Below are positions 15,463 to 19,945 of a stretch of 40,282 bases of DNA, in pieces. The notes beneath the pieces are model-generated. The model saw nothing but the letters and a program-made list of their open reading frames with translations, searched no databases and was not told the DNA's origin. The translations under genes were made by a program, and so were the position numbers. The DNA is from a virus, in IMG/VR virus record IMGVR_UViG_3300044732_000369, positions 1-40,282 of that record, one strand, 5' to 3'. Numbering within the stretch: position 1 is the stretch's first letter; each line of letters begins with the position of its first letter.

Positions 15463-15484
15463 TTTAGTTTCTCCTTTTCTTGGT

Positions 15485-15500
15485 GATCATAACTATGATC
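15485..15500. promoter_or_regulatory. GATC palindrome operator, copy 1
   Basis: The core GATCATA-AC-TATGATC, flanked by T on the left and ACT on the right, overlaps the amidoligase stop codon and lies 23 bases before the GATase start. It is one of seven copies. Confidence 0.75.
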
Positions 15501-16725
15501 ACTCTGTGTTTTCATCTGGTGTTATTTGAAAGTCTGGCAAGTATTGTACCAGATCCGGATACTTACCTTGCTTGCGTACCCAAGAGGCAAACTCCTCAGG
15601 TCGTAGCATTACGCTAGCATTAGCACCGCTTCGTATGTCACGTGTGTACTCAACCGAAGCGTGGCAGAATTGAATGGCACTACGGACGCGCTCTACCTTG
15701 AGCGAACCCTTGAACATTCTAACCTCTACCGTGTGTGTATTCTGCAAGTTGACAGCGTTGTACCTATCGCCACCTCTAGCAGAACTGTGACGGCGTTTGA
15801 TAGTAAGCACGTTATCTATCTTAGCACCCTCATTAACGATACCATAGTGAGAGTTTCGACCAGCAATGTGGCGACACAGATTCTCATTACGGTTGATCAG
15901 ATAGGTGAACGCGAGCAAGTGAGTACGGTCAGTAAACGCTCGCCTATCTATGTGTACGTGTAGTCCGCAAGTACCGGCATTCCACGATCTGAACCCTGCA
16001 TCACGCAACTTGTCAAGCGTACCCCAATCGACGTGATCTTGGAAATACTCAAGCGTTGCAGGGTGAGTGACTATCTCGAAACCAAAGTTAAGTGATGAGT
16101 CTTCCTTGAGATACACAAAGTCACCCCAAGAATCTTTCATAGTTTCAGCACCCGAAGAATAGTCACCGCTAGCAGCCTCAACCTCTAACTCCATACCAAA
16201 ATACAGATGCTTGTCAGATGATCCGTGAAATACTGGCGTTGGTTTGTAACTGTAGTTGTGTACAAACTCAGAGTCAGGGTGACACATCTCGTCGTGCCAC
16301 TCATACTGATCACACATTGAACACCAGTTCGCCACTCTACCGATACAGCCATCACAGTAACAACTGTCACCACCACCAACATACCTAATGTCGTCAGTAG
16401 AAAAGATGCCATCACATCTCTCACACTCACGATAGTTCTCTGTGCAATCACCACAGTATTCACCGAGAGTATAGATACCACCGATCTCATTGTCTAAATG
16501 GTAGTCACCACAGTCAGCGCACTTGGTAGTGCAGGTGTCACAGGCATAGACATCTTCGTACGTAAACTCGCGAGTCGTGTAGTTCCAATGTCCTTTCTGT
16601 GTCTTGTAATGCCGTTCGTTATCGGCATCATAATCAAACGCATCACCACAAGAGTAACACGTTATCTCAACAATAACTTTGACAGACTCGTTATCACCAA
16701 TAACAGAGTCAATGATCTCAGTCAC
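15499..16725 (-). CDS. Amidoligase (GCS/COOH-NH2 ligase-like) with N-terminal zinc ribbons
   Basis: A 408-aa protein with GTG start at 16725 and AGGAG upstream. Residues about 20-150 hold many CxxC pairs (CYSC, CDTC, CADC, CGDC, CERC, CDGC, CSMC), a string of zinc ribbons. The catalytic part has FGMELEVE (176-183, metal-binding Glu residues), EDSS-x4-FEIVTHP (about 208-222), CGLHVHID (253-260) and a late VEVRMF strand. This is the amidoligase_2 pattern of the glutamine-synthetase/GCS fold. The family forms amide or peptide bonds using ATP, often beside a GATase as here. The target may be a protein side chain or peptidoglycan. The two palindromes around the gene suggest tight control. Confidence 0.82.
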   Translation of the reverse strand: MTEIIDSVIGDNESVKVIVEITCYSCGDAFDYDADNERHYKTQKGHWNYTTREFTYEDVYACDTCTTKCADCGDYHLDNEIGGIYTLGEYCGDCTENYRECERCDGIFSTDDIRYVGGGDSCYCDGCIGRVANWCSMCDQYEWHDEMCHPDSEFVHNYSYKPTPVFHGSSDKHLYFGMELEVEAASGDYSSGAETMKDSWGDFVYLKEDSSLNFGFEIVTHPATLEYFQDHVDWGTLDKLRDAGFRSWNAGTCGLHVHIDRRAFTDRTHLLAFTYLINRNENLCRHIAGRNSHYGIVNEGAKIDNVLTIKRRHSSARGGDRYNAVNLQNTHTVEVRMFKGSLKVERVRSAIQFCHASVEYTRDIRSGANASVMLRPEEFASWVRKQGKYPDLVQYLPDFQITPDENTE

Positions 16726-16740
16726 CGTTATCTCCTAACT

Positions 16741-16756
16741 GATCATAGTTATGATC
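16741..16756. promoter_or_regulatory. GATC palindrome operator, copy 2
   Basis: The core GATCATA-GT-TATGATC followed by ACT lies 15 bases before the amidoligase start and about 33 bases downstream of the likely transcription start, so a bound protein would block elongation (stoperator-like). The leader just before it can form GTTGGT-N13-ACCAAC. Confidence 0.75.
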
Positions 16757-16796
16757 ACTCGGTAAGTTGGTAAGCACCTTGCCCACCAACAAATCT

Positions 16797-16826
16797 ATAT
16801 TACCACACAGGTACATAGTCTGTCAA
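16797..16826 (-). promoter_or_regulatory. Early promoter P-left-2
   Basis: On the minus strand -35 TTGACA (16826-16821) and -10 TAATAT (16802-16797) are separated by 18 bases. The -35 overlaps the stop codon of the 35-aa gene. Over 34 bases, 29 match the promoter at 18205-18234, including the spacer CTATGTACCT. It drives amidoligase. Confidence 0.75.
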
Positions 16827-16930
16827 ATCCTAATCTTCTTAGCCCACTCGCGTTCGAGTTGGTCATAGATAGGGGTATCGGAATGGGTTACAGTTGTACC
16901 CTTGAATAGATTTACAATGAACTTAAGCAC
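16823..16930 (-). CDS. 35-aa basic miniprotein
   Basis: The sequence MLKFIVNLFKGTTVTHSDTP is followed by IYDQLEREWAKKIRI. The GTG at 16930 has AAGGAG seven bases upstream and lies inside the end of the upstream gene; an ATG at 16936 is too close to the ribosome site. An amphipathic N-terminus and a charged helix are visible. Similar endings (YDQLEREWA) occur in my memory of actinophage miniproteins. The function is unknown. Confidence 0.55.
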   Translation of the reverse strand: MLKFIVNLFKGTTVTHSDTPIYDQLEREWAKKIRI

Positions 16931-17171
16931 GTGCATACTCCTTTGATAGTTGTGGTCTTACGGGTGGTTGCTTACTTACATAGACCCTAGCGTGGAACTC
17001 CTTGTTGTGCAAGTTAATGCCAGCACACAACTCAGACACCCACCGGTAGGGTTTACTCTGGGTATCACAGTCAGAGCAGGTGAAATACCACCTGTCCTTG
17101 CCAAAGAACTCACGCAGAATACCAATACGATCAGAGTCCTTGTTGATTCGATAGGTTACTGGATCAGACAT
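16923..17171 (-). CDS. Small CxxC protein
   Basis: An 82-aa protein with ATG start at 17171, which overlaps the upstream stop (ATGTCTGA). The sequence holds CSDCDTQSKPYRW and a later ELCAGINLHNKEFHAR, giving CxxC plus C and two His, like a C2H2-type or ribbon zinc site (the spacing C-x18-C-x5-H-x4-H is plausible for this). It may bind nucleic acid. No family is certain. Confidence 0.65.
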   Translation of the reverse strand: MSDPVTYRINKDSDRIGILREFFGKDRWYFTCSDCDTQSKPYRWVSELCAGINLHNKEFHARVYVSKQPPVRPQLSKEYARA

Positions 17172-17328
17172 CTTTCCCCCTGTCCTGAAAATACTGCATA
17201 GCGGTATCATTCATCACATCTATCAACTCTTCCCATTCTTCTTCAGTTTTAATTAGACCCAACTTGTAGAGATCAGTAGCATACCAGCCGATAGCGTGAC
17301 CTTCGTGCCACTCGCTAGACATAAGCAT
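17164..17328 (-). CDS. 54-aa hypothetical protein
   Basis: The protein starts MLMSSEWHEGHAIGWYATDL and ends FQDRGKDV. It is acidic and helical, with EEEWEELIDVMND. The start lies inside the end of the upstream zinc-motif gene and the stop overlaps the next start by 8 bases, so it fits the coupled chain. No function is recognised. Confidence 0.65.
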   Translation of the reverse strand: MLMSSEWHEGHAIGWYATDLYKLGLIKTEEEWEELIDVMNDTAMQYFQDRGKDV

Positions 17329-17485
17329 ACCTCATCTCTTCTTCACACTTCTCCGAGCATACATACACTTCGTGGTAGTGGTCAAGCATTACGGGTATGT
17401 CGTGTTGCACAGACATAGGTTCTCTACACAGGAAGCACCACGCTTCTACGAAGCGATCATACTTATGATCATCTAATACAGTCAC
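17315..17485 (-). CDS. 56-aa zinc-motif protein
   Basis: The GTG start shares GTGA with the upstream stop. WCFLCREP and VCSEKCEEE give two CxC-type pairs (CxxC and CxxxC) 22 residues apart, with a His-rich middle (HDIPVMLDHYHEV); this looks like a treble-clef or ribbon zinc site. Codons 5-10 (the segment DDHKYD) are the GATC palindrome copy 3, so operator and coding sequence coincide. Confidence 0.7.
   Translation of the reverse strand: MTVLDDHKYDRFVEAWCFLCREPMSVQHDIPVMLDHYHEVYVCSEKCEEEMRYAYV
17455..17470. promoter_or_regulatory. GATC palindrome operator, copy 3 (inside a coding start)
   Basis: The core GATCATA-CT-TATGATC lies in codons 5-10 of the 56-aa gene. The right flank is AT rather than ACT, the only copy to depart from that flank. 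Confidence 0.7.
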
Positions 17486-17712
17486 TTGATACTCCTTAGG
17501 AAAGCGAACGAGCCACCATTATTGACAGCCTTTAACTGTGTTCTGAGAGAATCCACTGCTGTACCACGCAGGATTTTCTTTTGATCCTCCTCCGGTAGCG
17601 TGTTAAAGAGATGCACAAGTGGGTGACTCTTCACTAAGACAAAGGTACACTCCACCTCGAATGTAACTTTAGTTATCTGATCATACTTATGATCACTTGT
17701 TGGCTTAGCCAT
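17482..17712 (-). CDS. Hypothetical 76-aa protein
   Basis: The ATG at 17712 (MAKPTSDHKYDQITKV) overlaps the upstream stop by 8 bases. A beta-strand-rich start (VTFEVECTFVLVKSHPLVHL) is followed by helices (EEDQKKILRGTAVDSLRTQL). Codons 7-12 contain palindrome copy 4 and give the peptide DHKYD, also found in the next gene. No family is recognised. Confidence 0.6.
   Translation of the reverse strand: MAKPTSDHKYDQITKVTFEVECTFVLVKSHPLVHLFNTLPEEDQKKILRGTAVDSLRTQLKAVNNGGSFAFLRSIK
17679..17694. promoter_or_regulatory. GATC palindrome operator, copy 4 (inside a coding start)
   Basis: The core GATCATA-CT-TATGATC followed by ACT lies within the first dozen codons of the 76-aa gene. Confidence 0.72.
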
Positions 17713-17863
17713 TGCTATTACCTTTCTCCTTTTGTAGTTCCCACGAAACTTGCAGAATCTGGCGCACATAGTCCTCGCACTCACGATTCAGGCGCACCAC
17801 ACGCCACACTAGACCCACGATTACCATTACTAATAGCAGGTCGAACCCGTTAATTGTCTGCAT
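17705..17863 (-). CDS. 52-aa single-span membrane protein
   Basis: The ATG at 17863 shares TAATG with the upstream stop, and GAGGAG lies before it. FDLLLVMVIVGLVWRVV is one membrane helix; the rest is a charged helix (LNRECEDYVRQILQVSWELQ). It overlaps the next gene by 8 bases. The topology suggests a cytosolic C-terminal helix. An early membrane protein could act in exclusion or in host takeover; the role is not known. Confidence 0.65.
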   Translation of the reverse strand: MQTINGFDLLLVMVIVGLVWRVVRLNRECEDYVRQILQVSWELQKEKGNSNG

Positions 17864-18126
17864 TACTTCTCCTCTAGTAGGTGAGCCACAGCCCGTAGTG
17901 TAGCCTGTGCCTGTGCGACAGCAGACAGTAGTCTGCCCTCGGATACAGCATCAAGGATAGCCTGAGCCTGCTTGCGCTCAAAGTCCACCCGATCCTGATA
18001 GGAACTGAAAGACTCACGATAAGCCATACGCTCATCAAAGGTCATACCAGTTTCAATGTCTAAGTGCAATGCCTTGACAGCACCGAACTTACCTGCATCT
18101 TCTTGCTCTAACCAAAAGTCAGCCAT
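17863..18126 (-). CDS. Hypothetical helical protein, first early gene
   Basis: An 87-aa protein with ATG start and AAAGG upstream. It is almost entirely helical with many Ala, Glu and Arg residues (DRVDFERKQAQAILDAVSEG, LLSAVAQAQATLRAVAHLL). It is the first gene of the leftward operon, after promoter 18205-18234 and palindrome copy 5. Immediate-early genes at this position often interfere with host functions. No family is recognised. Confidence 0.6.
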   Translation of the reverse strand: MADFWLEQEDAGKFGAVKALHLDIETGMTFDERMAYRESFSSYQDRVDFERKQAQAILDAVSEGRLLSAVAQAQATLRAVAHLLEEK

Positions 18127-18141
18127 TTAACTAACCTTTCC

Positions 18142-18157
18142 GATCATAATTATGATC
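18142..18157. promoter_or_regulatory. GATC palindrome operator, copy 5
   Basis: The core GATCATA-AT-TATGATC followed by AC lies 16 bases before the first early gene and about 40 bases after the likely start of transcription, the same layout as copy 2. Confidence 0.75.
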
Positions 18158-18204
18158 ACCTCGCGGTGACCACCAGATTGTGTCTTTCACAACCTGATGT
18201 ATCC

Positions 18205-18234
18205 ATCTTACCATATAGGTACATAGCCTGTCAA
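18205..18234 (-). promoter_or_regulatory. Early promoter P-left-1
   Basis: On the minus strand -35 TTGACA (18234-18229) and -10 TAAGAT (18210-18205) are separated by 18 bases. The spacer and -10 region are nearly identical to the promoter at 16797-16826. It is the main leftward early promoter. Confidence 0.75.
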
Positions 18235-18430
18235 GGATAAAATGCACCTATTTTTCCTGCACCTTTTACAGCACCTGCCCGTACCGTACACAGCACCTTC
18301 CCGCGCTCGCTCGCGCACCCCTGCGCCCGCACTCGCCTGTGTGTATGTGTATGTATGCGTATGCGTACGGGTGTGGGTGTGTGGGTGTGCCTATGTATGG
18401 GTGTGGGTGTACCGGTGGCTACGGGTGGGT
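18235..18430. other. GC-rich and GT-repeat gap without a gene
   Basis: The stretch has a GC-rich part (about 18290-18345, many GCGC and CTCGC units) and a purine/pyrimidine-alternating run of GTGTG/GTATG repeats (about 18343-18430). Frames on both strands give only low-complexity peptides (HTHTHTPTP, VCVCVRVWV), so I see no gene. The run could adopt unusual DNA forms or be a boundary of the control region. Confidence 0.6.
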
Positions 18431-18455
18431 GTTGCCTAAGTGCAACTAGGTTGCT

Positions 18456-18471
18456 GATCATAATTATGATC
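18456..18471. promoter_or_regulatory. GATC palindrome operator, copy 6
   Basis: With flanks, TGATCATAATTATGATCA is a perfect 18-bp palindrome, followed by CT. It sits inside the GTTGC palindrome array. Confidence 0.75.
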
Positions 18472-18673
18472 ACTTAGTGATCGTTGCTTATTGGTAACGC
18501 CTAGCCTTACGCCTAGCCCTAACCCGTAGGCGTTGCGTATTGGTAACGGGTAGCGCGTATCTAATCGGGTGATCGTGTTGCTAATGGGTAACGGTTACGC
18601 TTAGCGCGTAAGTCTGGCGCGTGTTGCGTATCTGTAACGCCTAGCCTTGTTGCGTACCTGCATCAAGTTGCCT

Positions 18674-18689
18674 GATCATAATTATGATC
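18674..18689. promoter_or_regulatory. GATC palindrome operator, copy 7
   Basis: This is the same perfect 18-bp palindrome as copy 6, again preceded by GTTGC and followed by CT. Confidence 0.75.
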
Positions 18690-18751
18690 ACTAAGAATTG
18701 TTGCGATCTTGCAACGGGTTAAGGCTCAAGAGTTGCCGATACGGTTAGTTA

Positions 18752-18765
18752 GTTGAACTTTCAAC
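18752..18765. promoter_or_regulatory. GTTGA-N4-TCAAC inverted repeat, copy A
   Basis: GTTGAACTTTCAAC is a near-perfect 14-bp palindrome, related to but distinct from the GTTGC family. A second copy lies at 18894. Confidence 0.5.
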
Positions 18766-18865
18766 AAGTTGGGCTGGCGTTGCCGGTATCTGGGGCAAAT
18801 AGGGGCAGAATCCGACACGCCCAAAAACCCTTGCAAATAAAGGGAAAAAAAAGTTTTCTCAAATG

Positions 18866-18895
18866 TTGCCCATTTTGGCTTTTCTCGTGTATGGT
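18866..18895 (+). promoter_or_regulatory. Weak candidate promoter for the HTH gene
   Basis: TTGCCC (18866-18871) and TATGGT (18890-18895) are separated by 18 bases and sit upstream of the gene at 18941. Both match the consensus only in part. The palindrome at 18894 overlaps the -10. Confidence 0.35.
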
Positions 18896-18907
18896 TGAGG
18901 TATCAAC
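18894..18907. promoter_or_regulatory. GTTGA-N4-TCAAC inverted repeat, copy B (candidate auto-operator)
   Basis: GTTGAGGTATCAAC overlaps the candidate -10 of the HTH gene, and a further GTTGA half-site follows at 18917. Binding here would repress the gene, so autoregulation is plausible. Confidence 0.5.
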
Positions 18908-18940
18908 TCAAACGGGGTTGATAGCAAAGGAAAAAACGAA

Positions 18941-19465
18941 ATGAAAAACGAAAAGGAAAAGGTAGGCGCGAAAGTTGCGCTTGTTGCTGAGGTCAAGAAA
19001 ATTGTTGCCAAAGAGCAACAGACGGTTGAATACATTGCAGGCATTCTCAAAGGGCTTGTAGATGCTGGACATTCACACCGATCCATTCAAGCAGAATGGG
19101 CAAAGCAGGCAGGGCGCAAGATCGCCATTGCCACGATCTCGCACCACGTCGCTATTGCTGACTCAAAGAGTGGCGCAAACGCTCAAGCCCTGCTCAAGGA
19201 ATTGCAGGGCAACAAGTTGAGTGTTGAGCAGGTTCGCACCTTGACACCTGCAAAGGCAAAGGAACTCGAACTAATGACCGCGCCAGTTCGCAAGGTTCGC
19301 ACACCTAAGCCAAAGGCAAAGGCAACCAGCGCACCTGCACCTGCTGAGCAGATCAACGCGATCAACAAGGCAATTCAGACAGGCAAGACATTGAGCGCAC
19401 AAGATCGCGCCAATGCGATCAAGGCAACTCAAGCCCTGCTTGAAATGCTAATCGCTACAAGTTAG
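18941..19465 (+). CDS. ParB/KorB-like HTH DNA-binding protein (monocistronic)
   Basis: A 174-aa basic protein with an ATG start. Residues 1-40 are a charged helix. Residues about 46-73 (SHRSIQAEWAKQAGRKIAIA, then TISHHVAIAD) look like a helix-turn-helix. LLKELQGNKLSVEQVRTLTP (about 84-103) resembles the ParB/KorB segment after its HTH. A KPKAKATSAPAPA linker leads to a short helical domain (130-174), perhaps for dimerisation. The ParB N-terminal CTPase motifs are absent, and no ParA is encoded. The gene points away from the early operon, has its own terminator and is flanked on both sides by 16-bp palindromes, so it probably binds them as repressor, partition or origin protein. Its codons are richer in GC than the late genes. 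Confidence 0.65.
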   Translation: MKNEKEKVGAKVALVAEVKKIVAKEQQTVEYIAGILKGLVDAGHSHRSIQAEWAKQAGRKIAIATISHHVAIADSKSGANAQALLKELQGNKLSVEQVRTLTPAKAKELELMTAPVRKVRTPKPKAKATSAPAPAEQINAINKAIQTGKTLSAQDRANAIKATQALLEMLIATS

Positions 19466-19479
19466 CAACAAATAGGAAT

Positions 19480-19506
19480 CCCCCACCTTCGGGTGGGGGT
19501 TTTCTT
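19480..19506 (+). terminator. Intrinsic terminator with UUCG loop
   Basis: CCCCCACC-TTCG-GGTGGGGG is a perfect 8-bp stem with the very stable UUCG tetraloop, followed by TTTTCTT. It ends the single-gene transcript of the HTH protein. Confidence 0.92.
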
Positions 19507-19530
19507 ATGCCCAAAAATAGTTGGCGAATA

Positions 19531-19667
19531 GTTGCGAATCGGTAACACCAGATAGTCAAGCATTAACATTCATTCGTTGTTTATTAACACCACCACCCCC
19601 CTCGGTGGGGTAGGGGGGGAGTGTTGCGTTTACGCAACGGGCAGGGCAGGTGTTGCCTTTAGGCAAC
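19531..19667. repeat. Array of GTTGC-N6-GYAAC palindromes, right arm
   Basis: Copies lie at 19531 (GTTGC-GAATCG-GTAAC), 19623 (GTTGCGT-TT-ACGCAAC, perfect) and 19652 (GTTGCCT-TT-AGGCAAC, perfect). The last two are 29 bases apart. Between them and the terminator lies a C-rich/G-rich run (about 19588-19620) that can pair with itself. No gene is seen. Confidence 0.8.
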
Positions 19668-19945
19668 GTATGACCCACCGGTTATTAAGGTCGGTGGAAT
19701 GGTATATACATTACTCTAACATATTATTTTCTGCTGTGTTTCCGTACAGTTACTGGGTTTTATTAATGTGACGTAAATTACTTTATAAATTTTTGGTAAC
19801 AAATCGTTACAGGTGCTTTATAACTGGGTTAGTATATATGTAAGGTTATTTTATGCGAACCCTGTTGGTTCGCTAGTATATAATACACCGCTTGGTGCGG
19901 TGTTGTATGTGTGTTGTATTTGAGTGTTGTTTAGGATGTGTTTCG
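19668..19945 (+). promoter_or_regulatory. Late control region with candidate late promoter
   Basis: An AT-rich gap before the terminase. It holds a CCACCG-N11-CGGTGG hairpin (about 19676), the inverse repeat GTAAC-N5-GTTAC (19796-19810), two TGGGTT direct repeats, the hairpin GCGAACC-N5-GGTTCGC, a perfect TATAAT at 19879-19884 and the hairpin ACACCGC-N5-GCGGTGT (19885-19903) just after it. No TTGACA-like -35 lies at normal spacing, so an activator or the phage sigma-like factor may be needed. Confidence 0.55.

Larger units (their letters stand above)
18431..18715. repeat. Array of GTTGC-N6-GYAAC palindromes, left arm
   Basis: Sixteen-base elements lie at 18431, 18483, 18532, 18577, 18623 and 18700, with a degenerate one at 18649 (GTTGC-N6-GCATC). 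Most are 45-52 bases apart. The first and last end in GCAAC, the four in between in GTAAC. Extra GTTGC half-sites at 18450 and 18667 abut GATC palindrome copies 6 and 7. The longer shared word GTAACGCCTAGCCTT occurs twice. No gene is seen from 18235 to 18940. Confidence 0.8.

Noticed and set aside
18231-18473. 80-aa minus-strand frame and 65-aa plus-strand frame in the GT-repeat region
   Set aside because: Both are low-complexity translations (HTHTHTPTP, VCVCVRVWV) of a repeat, with no ribosome site and no coupling to neighbours.
18431-18715. CRISPR array
   Set aside because: The repeated units are 16-bp palindromes with related, not unique, spacers, and no cas1/cas2 genes exist; the Cas4-like gene is a phage recombination nuclease.
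18753-18944. 63-aa plus-strand frame before the HTH gene
   Set aside because: It covers the palindromes and candidate promoter, lacks a ribosome site, and its composition is unlike the neighbouring genes.
19577-19771. 64-aa plus-strand frame in the late control region
   Set aside because: It runs through two perfect palindromes and an AT-rich tract; there is no coding character.
19892-19945. Extended N-terminus of the terminase from TTG 19892
   Set aside because: It would add a Cys/Val-rich segment and begin inside a perfect hairpin; GTG 19946 has a better ribosome site.
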